Shown one piece after another: positions 25,200-33,468 of a stretch of 37,101 nucleotides of DNA. How positions within the stretch are numbered: position 1 is the stretch's first letter; each line of letters starts with the position of its first letter. Below the pieces are notes generated by a model. It was given only the letters and a program-made list of their open reading frames with translations, was not told the origin of the DNA and did not search any database. A program made the translations under genes and the position numbers. This DNA comes from Chloroflexota bacterium (GTDB lineage Bacteria > Chloroflexota > Anaerolineae > J036 > Brachytrichaceae): positions 1-37,101 of the forward strand of contig JAMDDR010000456.1 of the NCBI GenBank assembly GCA_023488685.1, in the 5' to 3' direction.

Positions 25200-25766
25200 A
25201 TGCCAACACCGATAATCGACATACCACAAACTCTGGAATCCGAACGGCTGCTGATGCGTCTCCCCGAGGTCAACGACGTCCAGCAGTTCCACGAGGCCGT
25301 TGTCGAGTCACTCAACGAGTTACGGCCTTGGTTCAGGTGGGCAGCCAGACCCATCTCACTAGACGTGACCCAGGGCTTCCTGGAGCACGCCAGAGAGGCA
25401 TTCCTGGCGCAACAGGAGATGAATTGGTTGGTGTTCCTGAAGGGGACCGATGCCTTTATCGGATCAGTCGCCCAACATGAGCTCGACTGGTCGGTTCCGA
25501 AGTGCTCCATCAGCTATTGGATACGAACCTCTCGCACCGGACACGGATACATGACAGAAGCAGTCCGAAGGGTAGTCGAGTTCGCTGTGCTGATTGAAGG
25601 AATGAGGCGTGTGGAAGTCAGTTGTGACCTGCGTAACACACGGAGCGCCGCACTGGCTCGGCACCTCGGGTTTGATTACGAAGGGACGTTGCGCTGCGAC
25701 TCCCGAGATCCCGTGACCGGTGAATCAGTGGACATGATGTTTTTCGCCAAGGTAGCACGATCATAG
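25200..25766 (+). CDS. GNAT acetyltransferase, RimJ/RimL type
   Basis: 188 residues, ATG with AAGGA about 10 nt upstream. The pattern is that of RimJ/RimL-like N-acetyltransferases: LESERLLMRLPEVND at the start, FIGSVAQHELD in the middle, the acetyl-CoA region YWIRTSRTGHGYMTEAVRRVVEFA (Q/RxxGxG/A variant RTGHGY), then RRVEVSCDLRNTRSAALARHLGF. It would transfer an acetyl group from acetyl-CoA to a protein N-terminus or a small amine; the substrate cannot be read from the sequence. It is a single-gene unit divergent from the pilus run and may be cargo. Confidence 0.88.
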   Translation: MPTPIIDIPQTLESERLLMRLPEVNDVQQFHEAVVESLNELRPWFRWAARPISLDVTQGFLEHAREAFLAQQEMNWLVFLKGTDAFIGSVAQHELDWSVPKCSISYWIRTSRTGHGYMTEAVRRVVEFAVLIEGMRRVEVSCDLRNTRSAALARHLGFDYEGTLRCDSRDPVTGESVDMMFFAKVARS

Positions 25767-25791
25767 ACACGCGACTGTGAGCATACTATGC

Positions 25792-25813
25792 AAAGATGGC
25801 CTGCCCTATCTTT
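25792..25813 (+). terminator. Possible weak terminator after the acetyltransferase gene
   Basis: AAAGAT and ATCTTT pair across a 10-nt loop (6 bp), followed by further T residues (five T's in a row at the end), 25 nt after the stop codon. The stem is A/T-rich and short, so efficiency is doubtful. Confidence 0.35.
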
Positions 25814-25970
25814 TTATGCCGACAGGCAAAACCATAAACCTCACTCCTAGATGGGCATGACCTACGGGCTCAAAGAGAATGACAAACGCCACCAAAATTT
25901 ATGGCGGATCTCGGATACACACACATGTGTGGTTGTTACAAAGAGAAAGGATGCCATCCCGAGATGCCCG

Positions 25971-26630
25971 TTATGAGTGCGTCAGATCATCAATGAAGCC
26001 GAGTTCTCGGCAGCGTTCTACAACTGACTGTGAGCCGCCATAAATGTCTAACTTTAACGCTATGTTGCGCATGTGCACATTAAATGTCTTGTAGCACATG
26101 TTCAGTATCACCGCCGCTTCTTTGCGAGAGTATTCATGAGCCGCGGTTAGCGCACACACGACTTCGAGTTCTGTGGCTGTCAAGCGCGGGGTGTTGAAGC
26201 TGTCGCGGTAAAGAACTCCCTTGGCTTCTGGGCAGACAACGAGGCTGCCTTCATTGACAGCACGAATCCCATCTAGCACTTCGTCAAGCTGAACTGTGTC
26301 CCAGATCATGTAACCATCAACGCCCCCGCGCAACAGCGAGGTGATCGTAGTAAATACGCGACTCTCCGAAAGTACAACTATGTGCGCATTCGGGAAGAAT
26401 CTTCGCCACGGTTCCAATAACGCAACCGGCTGCCCAACGACGCCTGCGAAGGACATCCTAAGCAAGAGCACCTGAACGTCTACGGCAGCAGCATCACTCG
26501 GCAGATCCTCTACCCTGTCCGCGGCAAAAATGACCTCCATATCGGGTTGAGACGAGAATGCACAGGCCAGCAAATCACGATTTAGCACACATGGTTCGAC
26601 TAAACCCAACCTAATAGCATCCATTCCCAT
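25971..26630 (-). CDS. LuxR/NarL-type regulator with degenerate receiver domain
   Basis: 219 residues. Residues 5-125 follow a response-regulator fold (LGLVEPCVLNRDLLACAF, HIVVLSES, GVDGYMIWD, LDGIRAV). The stretch that normally ends in the phosphorylated aspartate reads VQVLLLRMSF, with no Asp there, so classical phosphorylation looks impossible. Residues about 148-210 are a LuxR-type helix-turn-helix (LTATELEVVCALTAAHEYSRKEAAVILNM, then FNVHMRNIALKL). The likely role is DNA binding controlled by a ligand, partner or concentration. No sensor kinase is nearby. Confidence 0.82.
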   Translation of the reverse strand: MGMDAIRLGLVEPCVLNRDLLACAFSSQPDMEVIFAADRVEDLPSDAAAVDVQVLLLRMSFAGVVGQPVALLEPWRRFFPNAHIVVLSESRVFTTITSLLRGGVDGYMIWDTVQLDEVLDGIRAVNEGSLVVCPEAKGVLYRDSFNTPRLTATELEVVCALTAAHEYSRKEAAVILNMCYKTFNVHMRNIALKLDIYGGSQSVVERCRELGFIDDLTHS

Positions 26631-26648
26631 CTTTTAAGCAATGCGGAA

Positions 26649-26960
26649 CTATCTAGCAATCCTGACTTCATAAAACATTAACCGCCACTCACGTTGTCCG
26701 TCACCCGACGCATCCACCTGTTGTGCCAGCAACAATTGATCGCCTTGGGTGATATGGGTCTGATGATGGGCATGTGAGATGCGGCGGTTTAACGTGTTCA
26801 TCACAGATGCCGCCATTTCTTGATTCTGGAACAACCCGCATGCGCCACGATCCACAGTCTTACGCACCTGATCTACGCTGACCTGCCTTAAGGTGATGGC
26901 TGCTGGCATCGGTATGGATGACAAACGCCCATCTAGTGAATCGGTCAGGTATACCCTCAT
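26649..26960 (-). CDS. Small protein resembling the DUF1874 (YddF/B116) family
   Basis: 103 residues from the second of two adjacent ATGs (GAGGTGG 5 nt upstream). MRVYLTDSLD at the start, a helical middle with LNRRISHAHHQ, and QGDQLLLAQQ followed by WRLMFYEVRI at the end resemble the DUF1874 family, small dimeric proteins found on integrative elements and viruses (YddF of ICEBs1 and B116 of an archaeal virus are members I recall). The role in that family is poorly defined, possibly DNA binding. If correct it is a mobile-element hallmark. It lies 18 nt upstream of the LuxR-type gene on the same strand. Confidence 0.5.
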   Translation of the reverse strand: MRVYLTDSLDGRLSSIPMPAAITLRQVSVDQVRKTVDRGACGLFQNQEMAASVMNTLNRRISHAHHQTHITQGDQLLLAQQVDASGDGQREWRLMFYEVRIAR

Positions 26961-27240
26961 CATTCCACCTCGATTCCCATCTCCGGTACATACCCTTGTA
27001 GCGCCGTTCTTCAGACAGCCTGCACAAGTCAGCGACTACTACAGCCCATCGATGCCGTCCCTCTCGAGGCACTGACACGAGTAAACCTATCCTTGAATAC
27101 CGCATGAGTGTTCCCATTTTGTCCCCAAGATATTCCCACTGTTCCCATTAACATCCAACAAACCGTGAATGATGTATCATTTGGCGGTTGTTGCAGTATA
27201 GTGAAGGGCTTGATGATGGTTTGGCGTTGGAACCTGTGAT

Positions 27241-27900
27241 ATGGCTGCGAACATAAACACGAAGACCGGTGCGGCGATTTACGTGCCGCCAATCTTGAAA
27301 ATCTACGACCTGTTCGTTTACGGTTTTTCCAGTCCGTATGCATGGCGCTGCCCGGGGCAGCAGTTCAGCACTCTTTACGACGAGAATGTATCCTCAAACC
27401 ATTTGGAGATCGGATGTGGCACAGGCTATTGGCTGGACCGCTGTCATTTCCCGAACACGTCTCCAAAGGTGGCTCTGGCGGACCTTAATCCCAACTCGCT
27501 GGAGCAGACCTCGCGCCGGATTGAACGCTACCACCCACAGACATTTGTGGCCGACGTGCTACGCCCTTTGCCCATCAACGACCGCTTCGATTCGATTGGG
27601 ATGAACTATGTTCTTCACTGTGTCCCGGGCAACATCGTGACTAAGAGTGTTGCATTTGACCACCTGAAGGAAGTTCTCAATCCAGGCGGGGTGGTGTTTG
27701 GCTCCACAATCCCCTTCTACGGTGTTACCCACGGTTTGTGGGCACGCGTGCTCTTGAGCATCTTCAACCGGGTGAAGACATTCAATAACACGTCCGACAA
27801 TTTATCCGACCTTAACAATGAGTTATCGAAACGATTTGTTCAGGCCCGAGTGTGGACCGTCGGCAGTGTGGCTTTATTTGTCGCCCGTAATGCTGCCTAA
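27241..27900 (+). CDS. SAM-dependent methyltransferase
   Basis: 219 residues. After a 20-residue lead come FVYGFSSPYAWRCPG and the SAM-binding motif I HLEIGCGTGYWLD (about 54-66). Motif II (KVALADLNPNSLEQ), motif III (FVADVLRPLP) and motif IV (FDSIGMNYVLHCVPG) follow in order, with HLKEVLNPGGVVFGSTI after them, the usual class I methyltransferase order. The substrate is unknown; the general type is close to small-molecule and ubiquinone/tocopherol-type methylases. The last 27 nt overlap the end of the convergent NB-ARC gene. No operon partner on this strand. Confidence 0.87.
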   Translation: MAANINTKTGAAIYVPPILKIYDLFVYGFSSPYAWRCPGQQFSTLYDENVSSNHLEIGCGTGYWLDRCHFPNTSPKVALADLNPNSLEQTSRRIERYHPQTFVADVLRPLPINDRFDSIGMNYVLHCVPGNIVTKSVAFDHLKEVLNPGGVVFGSTIPFYGVTHGLWARVLLSIFNRVKTFNNTSDNLSDLNNELSKRFVQARVWTVGSVALFVARNAA

Positions 27901-30888
27901 CTGATCCTTTGTCCACCAGCTCACTTCCCTGGCTCTTATATCACCGACACGCACAAAGTTTTGATGGCTTTGATTGGCGTATTGCTGAGCAGCGCCATGG
28001 TCACCTGCGGCCAAAGCCACTTTAGCCAGGGCCATCTGCGCGCGTGCGGCGTGCGGTGTTGCGCCAATTCTCTCAGCCAGATCTAGCCCTTGCTGAAGGC
28101 TCTCACGCGCTGCGTTGATGTTACCTGCCAAGAGTAACCCCTCCCCGTAACATATCCAGCCAAACGTCCTCGCCCACACATCGTTGAAGGCCGAGACGTC
28201 TGTGACGCTCTCTTTGAAGTACTGCCATGCTTTGTCGTAGTTGTGTAAGTGCGTCAGCGCCAAACCACACATCGCCGTCGAATAGGGAAGCACATCAATG
28301 ACGCCACTGCGCTGACTCAGTGCGACGCCTTCAAAGGCGATCTGGTAGGCGGTATTCGCGTCTCCCTCTGCCAGCCAGATAACGCTTCCCATACCTTTGA
28401 GCCACGACTCGGACTCGATGGAACCGATTGCCTTCGCGTAAGATAGGCCCTCATGAATCAGCGCGTTGGCTTTATCGACGACGCCACGATAAAGCTGAGC
28501 CAGCGCATACATTGAATAGAGGAAGCCCACCGAACGCGGGAAAATCGCAAACTCCTTTAGCGGTAGCCCCTCTACAGCGCACCGTTCCGCCGAGACATAG
28601 TCGCCCGTACCAACGTAGAGAAGACTACAAAAGCCCAACGCCGTGATCAGAGCTTCACCGTCGCCTGTCCCACGCGCTTCATCAGCAGCTTGACGCAGCG
28701 CCGCAATCCCACCTGCCGTCTCACCGGTTACGGCAAGTCGCACACCCTTGACCCATAATCTCAACGCACTGCTACTGAGGAGTTTGGGTTGTATACGTAG
28801 CCAGGTTTGCACCTTGCTGAAAGCCTTCTGCCAAACTGGCGGTTGGAGCACGGCGGTCGCAGTAATCTGTTGCCGATTGCCATCTCCAATCTCCAGGCGC
28901 TCCATATTCACGAGCATGCGTGGAATCAGGTAAACTTGGCGTGTTTCCTGTGCCGATTCCAGTGCTTGCCCATACCGTTGCAGTGCCTCTTCAACATTGC
29001 CCATCGTGGACGCCACCATGGCTGCGATTTCACAGGCTATCGGCAAAAGGTGCTCCGCTTCCTTATTCTGTGAACAGATGGACACAGCCTCTTGAACAGT
29101 CTGCGCTGCTTTGTCTAACTCTTTCGCATGGAGCGCGGTCCGCGCTAACAGGACCATGTGTTGTGCAAGTAGCGTAAGGCTCTCAGACTGGCGACAAAGT
29201 GGCAAGGTCTCGGAGAGCAAGCTGTATGCCCGCTCACTCATGTTGCGGGACAAAAGAAACGGGGTGAGGGCATGCGAAGCACGCAGGACTTCGGACATGT
29301 AGCCTCTGTCTTGCGCGATGTTCAGAGCATACTGTATGTTGTCCCATTCGGCGTCCAGAGCGATGTAGTTCGCCTCATTGGCTTCCGAGTAGTCGGCATA
29401 CCACTTCGCCATTCTTCGCCAGGCAGTTTGGTCACTCAAGCGTAAACGCGCAAACTCAGAGATGGATTGATGCAACATGAACCTGTCGCCAGGCTTTGTT
29501 TCGAGTAGTCCAAACGCAACCAGCTCATCGATAGCTTCAATCGAACAGTCACAAACAGTTTGGGCTGCCTCTGCAGAGAACGAGTGCGGCTTAGGTAAAA
29601 ACACACCCAAGTCCGTTAAGGCTCTTTTGGCTTCCTCTGACAACACTTGCTCGGTCGCCGCGATTTGTGCAAAAACCGAGAGTTGCCCACTTGTGCCACC
29701 GATGCCATCATTGGGGCCCACGGGCACGCTCAACCGCAGGCGTTCAGATGGATCTTGAAGCGCTTGAAGCAATGATTGGAAACGTCGCTCCATCCCGCTG
29801 TGCATCGCCTGAGATAGCAATCTGCCCGTGAGCAAGAGTGCGAGCGGCAATCCGCCGCTTGCTTTAGCCAACGACTCGAGTGATATCCCGAAACCCGATA
29901 AGGAGCCTTCATCGACGTAGCTACTGAGCAGCGTGATGGATTCGTCAAGCGTTAATTCCTCAACCCTGAAAGGGCCATCCTCGTCCGCAAGAGCAACGGC
30001 AACATCCAATAAGCGTGTCGTAATCACATGATGACAGTTGATACCACCGACCCGTAGCAGCATAGCTGTGTCGATGTCCCATGCATCGTCGATGATGATG
30101 AGTAATGATTTCAAGCCAATTCGTTCATGAACCCTGCGCGCCAGGACATCCGGTGGTGCAGAACTGATCACATCCATAGGCACCCCGAGCTCACGGCCCC
30201 ATAGCTTGAGCGTGGACAAGGGATCGGGCGTTATGCCCAGGTTTGCCCAAAGAACGCCATCACTGTAGTGGCGTTGCACATCGGGATCGTAAGCGAGTGC
30301 TATCGCTATTGACGTCTTACCTACACCCGGTATGCCAAGTAGGACTGTCTTCCGCCCAATCGTGAGCCCTTGTTTCAAGATGTCGAGAAGGTGATCACGC
30401 CCGACCAATCGGTCTTTCATCGGTAACGGCACTTGGAAGATGGGTCTTGTCTCGGCTAGAACAGTAGAGGATTCACTCGCCTTGGCCTGAGCGCTTCTCA
30501 GGCGGAGTTCCTTCGCGTTGAGAATGGATGCCAATGCATCGAGCGCCGCGTTTAAGCGGCGGTAATACTCCGTCCGCTCCACATTGATAAGTCCTGCCAC
30601 GGCAGTCGCCGAGCGGCGCGCGAGATATCGCTCGATCAGAAGGGTGTAATAGGTCCGCTCTTCTCCGGAAGCCAGTTGATAGGTTTGCTGCAACTCCTGC
30701 AGTGCCATTTCCAACTCACTTTGCAGAAAGAGACCGAGTTGTGCAGAAGTAGCTGATGACCCGTGTTGTACCTTGTCACGCACCATCTCCAGGCCCGCCA
30801 ACTCGCTCTCGCCCAATTCACTGACCACATGCCATGCTTCCAGCGCCGAACGAAGGTTCCTTCGGTTAACAACCACTGTTGAGTGCAT
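27874..30888 (-). CDS. NB-ARC (STAND) NTPase with C-terminal TPR repeats
   Basis: 1004 residues. Residues 1-130 form a helical N-terminal domain ending in an HTH-like segment (AGLINVERTEYYRRLNAALDALA), of a kind common in Chloroflexota regulators. The NB-ARC core has Walker A GIPGVGKT (185-192), Walker B LLIIIDDAWD (262-271), the RNBS-type HHVITTR (286-292) and GGLPLAL (345-351). A winged-helix part (about 425-490) and roughly a dozen TPR-like helical repeats (520-990) follow. Such proteins are ligand-sensing switches that oligomerise on signal, acting as transcription regulators or in anti-phage defence. No effector domain (nuclease, TIR, protease) is visible, which favours regulation. The long leader has a small inverted repeat. 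Confidence 0.88.
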   Translation of the reverse strand: MHSTVVVNRRNLRSALEAWHVVSELGESELAGLEMVRDKVQHGSSATSAQLGLFLQSELEMALQELQQTYQLASGEERTYYTLLIERYLARRSATAVAGLINVERTEYYRRLNAALDALASILNAKELRLRSAQAKASESSTVLAETRPIFQVPLPMKDRLVGRDHLLDILKQGLTIGRKTVLLGIPGVGKTSIAIALAYDPDVQRHYSDGVLWANLGITPDPLSTLKLWGRELGVPMDVISSAPPDVLARRVHERIGLKSLLIIIDDAWDIDTAMLLRVGGINCHHVITTRLLDVAVALADEDGPFRVEELTLDESITLLSSYVDEGSLSGFGISLESLAKASGGLPLALLLTGRLLSQAMHSGMERRFQSLLQALQDPSERLRLSVPVGPNDGIGGTSGQLSVFAQIAATEQVLSEEAKRALTDLGVFLPKPHSFSAEAAQTVCDCSIEAIDELVAFGLLETKPGDRFMLHQSISEFARLRLSDQTAWRRMAKWYADYSEANEANYIALDAEWDNIQYALNIAQDRGYMSEVLRASHALTPFLLSRNMSERAYSLLSETLPLCRQSESLTLLAQHMVLLARTALHAKELDKAAQTVQEAVSICSQNKEAEHLLPIACEIAAMVASTMGNVEEALQRYGQALESAQETRQVYLIPRMLVNMERLEIGDGNRQQITATAVLQPPVWQKAFSKVQTWLRIQPKLLSSSALRLWVKGVRLAVTGETAGGIAALRQAADEARGTGDGEALITALGFCSLLYVGTGDYVSAERCAVEGLPLKEFAIFPRSVGFLYSMYALAQLYRGVVDKANALIHEGLSYAKAIGSIESESWLKGMGSVIWLAEGDANTAYQIAFEGVALSQRSGVIDVLPYSTAMCGLALTHLHNYDKAWQYFKESVTDVSAFNDVWARTFGWICYGEGLLLAGNINAARESLQQGLDLAERIGATPHAARAQMALAKVALAAGDHGAAQQYANQSHQNFVRVGDIRAREVSWWTKDQLGSITGDK

Positions 30889-30945
30889 TACTCACCTACT
30901 CTCTCCAATACAACACAACCTTCACCATTTTGTACCCCTGGGCAT

Positions 30946-30980
30946 AATCATGTATGCTATTTACTTGATCCCTCATGATT
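30946..30980. promoter_or_regulatory. Inverted repeat upstream of the NB-ARC gene
   Basis: AATCATG and CATGATT, 7-bp arms with a 21-nt spacer, in the 104-bp gap between the NB-ARC gene and the next upstream gene on the same strand. It could be an operator for autoregulation. The arms are short, so chance is possible. Confidence 0.3.
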
Positions 30981-30992
30981 GTTGATCGCCGT

Positions 30993-32453
30993 CTACTTCT
31001 GTAGGTCTATGGAAACACCAGCAGCCTTGACGTAGCTCTCTAGGAATAGCATCTCATTGCGCGTCTCTGGGCTTACTGCATTGCCACTCTCGACGTGTTC
31101 AATGATTTGCGCGAGTCGGTCATGTGCATGAGTGGAGTGATCCCAGCATTCACGTGATGTGTGTGCCAGGTAGTGTGCGCGAGATCGAACAAAACTGCCA
31201 GACGAGCGCGCGGCAAGCGATGCGACAAAATTGAACGAGTAAGGGCGGCAGTCATCCAATAACTTTGATACGAGCGCCACCTGATTCGTCTGTGGGAGTT
31301 GGTCAAACGTACGTGTCACAAGCCCTGTGAATTCCTCGTCTTCTAGCCTATCCTTGACTATTGCGCACAATTGAGCGATAGACGCGTGTACATTCACGTG
31401 AGCACTATGATTAAGCCGCGTGAGGGCACGGCATAGTTGTTGGGCAATCTGCAACTCCCCAGTGCGGGTGGACTGTAATCGTTGTTGGTGCTTCTCAGCA
31501 AGCACATGCTTGACGATTGGATGGCTGCGCAACTGCTCACGTAGCTCTACGATGTCAAGGCGATCCTCAACTGAGTCTGGTTCGTATTGCGACAGGTCAT
31601 AGGCGAAAGATCCGAAAAGCCTGCTTTGGGAGTACGCAGCTTCAGGGACCTTCATCGCGAATTGAGCTAAGGCAATGAACATGGCAATTGATGTGACAAC
31701 CTTGTGGACATCGCCGATTGACGATAAGAAATGATCGAGACTCTCAGCATCGAGTGTTGATAACGCTAATACGTCGAGTGACCTGATAATGTTCGATCGG
31801 GATAGTCTATGTGGACTTGGTCGGTCAAGTGTTGGAACAGTCGCGCCGTTGGCGAACTCATTATGCACCTGACCTTCCTTTGGCAGTGTCTTGATCTTCT
31901 TTCCAGACCGCGCTGAACCGAACGATATGCTAAAAGTTATTGCCATCCCCTGCGCCACATAACGCTGCATCGTGCGAGGCGACCTAACAGTTAGCAAGTC
32001 CTCCATTAATTTGTTGACGGCAAAACGCTTGTTGCCCGTTATATAGCACCAGGTATCACAAATGGACTGAGCATCTTGCATTTTGGAATCAACGATTTGC
32101 CCAGCGGACAAGTGCTCTTTAATGTATGTGTAGTAATAGGCCAATACGGCCTGTAGCTTATGCGCCTGGGTGGAGGTTTTAATCTTGCGTGGGTCAAGAT
32201 TGTTGATAGTTTGACGGATTCTCGGCTCCAACCATTCCTCTGTAACGGTTTCGGCGAGAGTTTTGCCTGGAGCAGCTTGGCATGGCAATTCCGGGTAAAT
32301 TGCACACAACTCTTCACTAACGATGAGATCGCTATTTGCGTCGGCCGTGTTGTGCCCGCGTTCAGCGTTTCGGTAACTCAGTAGCTGCCCATGCAAATCC
32401 GACAGTAATGCGAGTTTGTGACGCTCAGTTGAATCTCGTGGCAGACTAGTCAT
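30993..32453 (-). CDS. Unrecognised 486-residue soluble protein
   Basis: 486 residues; the ATG at 32453 is preceded by a G-rich RBS. No family recognised, no signal peptide or membrane helix, mostly helical composition. Residues about 150-175 (TVRSPRTMQRYVAQGMAITFSIS) could include a helix-turn-helix-like element. The middle (about 185-225) is basic and flexible, the rest is helical with many His/Gln/Ser residues. It is transcribed away from the strongly structured region at 32578-32628 and lies next to the integration module, the place where mobile elements often keep regulatory or replication functions. This is suggestive only. Confidence 0.65.
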   Translation of the reverse strand: MTSLPRDSTERHKLALLSDLHGQLLSYRNAERGHNTADANSDLIVSEELCAIYPELPCQAAPGKTLAETVTEEWLEPRIRQTINNLDPRKIKTSTQAHKLQAVLAYYYTYIKEHLSAGQIVDSKMQDAQSICDTWCYITGNKRFAVNKLMEDLLTVRSPRTMQRYVAQGMAITFSISFGSARSGKKIKTLPKEGQVHNEFANGATVPTLDRPSPHRLSRSNIIRSLDVLALSTLDAESLDHFLSSIGDVHKVVTSIAMFIALAQFAMKVPEAAYSQSRLFGSFAYDLSQYEPDSVEDRLDIVELREQLRSHPIVKHVLAEKHQQRLQSTRTGELQIAQQLCRALTRLNHSAHVNVHASIAQLCAIVKDRLEDEEFTGLVTRTFDQLPQTNQVALVSKLLDDCRPYSFNFVASLAARSSGSFVRSRAHYLAHTSRECWDHSTHAHDRLAQIIEHVESGNAVSPETRNEMLFLESYVKAAGVSIDLQK

Positions 32454-32577
32454 GCACCCACCCCATTATGCCGTCGCGGCCCCCGACCGCGTAAACACAT
32501 TACAGCAAGACCAAACCAATGTGGCCTCAATCATAACGCGTTTGCAGAGTATCAGATGAATTGGCGTCATTGCACAG

Positions 32578-32628
32578 GTCATTTATCGCGACATTTTGCC
32601 ATGTTGGCGCGATAAATGACGCGCCAAC
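32578..32628. promoter_or_regulatory. Two overlapping perfect inverted repeats in a divergent intergenic region
   Basis: Repeat A: GTCATTTATCGCG (32578-32590) and CGCGATAAATGAC (32608-32620), 13-bp perfect arms, 17-nt spacer. Repeat B: GTTGGCGCG (32603-32611) and CGCGCCAAC (32620-32628), 9-bp perfect arms, 8-nt spacer. The right arm of A lies across the centre of B, so the two hairpins exclude each other. There is also a near copy TTGGCGTCATT at about 32561. Located between divergent genes, this looks like an operator or an origin/nicking region. Confidence 0.6.
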
Positions 32629-32733
32629 CTACACATCAACCTAGCTGACGCGCAAAATCTCAGCCATGAAGTGGGGAGGCATTCAACAGGATGAGTATGA
32701 GTTGGTCTGGCTCTCCGTTGCGGAGTTCCGTCT

Positions 32734-33342
32734 GTGAACTCGCCGCATTGGTTATATGAACATATGACTCTAGCGGGAGATCTATTACATCAATTCCGTA
32801 TCGATAAGGGGTACGGCCGCTCGCGAGCAGCTTTTGTGGCCCGCTTTGGCATCAGGTGGGGTGAACACACCCAACGTTTTTTGGAAGTGGGTCGGACGTT
32901 AATGCGGGAGGACGCACATCTGACACATTTGGTGGAGACTGGTCTGGTGAAAGATGGCAGCCATCTCTACCGTCAGTTTCGGAGCGCGATCGAACATGAC
33001 CAATGTCAGAAGTACAGTAAGACTAACCTCACCGCCAGAGATCTTCCCGCTGTACTTCCGCCCATTCCGGTACGAAGTGATGGCGAAGGCGAAGAAGAGA
33101 GGCTGGTCAGAGAAGTCTTCGAAGCGTTTCAAATCGATGGCCTTTTCGACCTGATAAACGTTGAGCCACCATGCCCTGTGGCGGGCATTAACACTTCGGA
33201 AGGCTTAATAAACTCTCACCCGAATCAACCTCAAGCAGATCTGAACTGTCCCCAATTTAGTGACGGGGTACGCATCACATCACTACAGCAACTTTATGCG
33301 GGAGGCCAAGTCCGGCCACGCTTAAATAGCCCAAGTCGATAA
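32734..33342 (+). CDS. Integrase-linked protein of unknown function, possibly frameshifted at both ends
   Basis: 202 residues from GTG at 32734 (GGAG 9 nt upstream). A helical N-terminal region (LAGDLLHQFRIDKGYGRSRAAF and RWGEHTQRFLEVGRTLM) leads to an acidic linker (EGEEERLVREVFEAF). I recognise no family; a decayed paralogue lies beside the second recombinase (35062-35423), so the gene travels with the integration module and could be a directionality or regulatory factor. A 23-codon frame (32666-32737) ends in TGA overlapping the GTG, reading MKWGGIQQDEYELVWLSVAEFRL in its 23 codons. After the stop, another frame continues with protein-like RRAHIRLGQLIQQ... to 33472. Both outer frames are the same, so this gene may be broken by two small shifts. 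Confidence 0.6.
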   Translation: MNSPHWLYEHMTLAGDLLHQFRIDKGYGRSRAAFVARFGIRWGEHTQRFLEVGRTLMREDAHLTHLVETGLVKDGSHLYRQFRSAIEHDQCQKYSKTNLTARDLPAVLPPIPVRSDGEGEEERLVREVFEAFQIDGLFDLINVEPPCPVAGINTSEGLINSHPNQPQADLNCPQFSDGVRITSLQQLYAGGQVRPRLNSPSR

Positions 33343-33407
33343 ACCTGACAACCCCTTCCTGTTTCCTCGCCGGGCTCACATCCGCCTTGGGCAACTGATC
33401 CAACAGC

Positions 33408-33445
33408 GGGAAGCTGGGTACCAGGAGTGGTTGGCCCAGCTTCCC
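33408..33445. terminator. Strong hairpin between convergent genes
   Basis: GGGAAGCTGGG and CCCAGCTTCCC form a perfect 11-bp stem with a 16-nt loop, in the gap between the convergent integrase-linked gene and recombinase 1. It has no T-run, so it may be a bidirectional transcription block rather than a textbook terminator. It also falls inside the possible frameshifted extension of the plus-strand gene, so part of the symmetry could be coincidence of coding. Confidence 0.45.
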
Positions 33446-33468
33446 CGGAGAAGACACTCACCGCAGTT

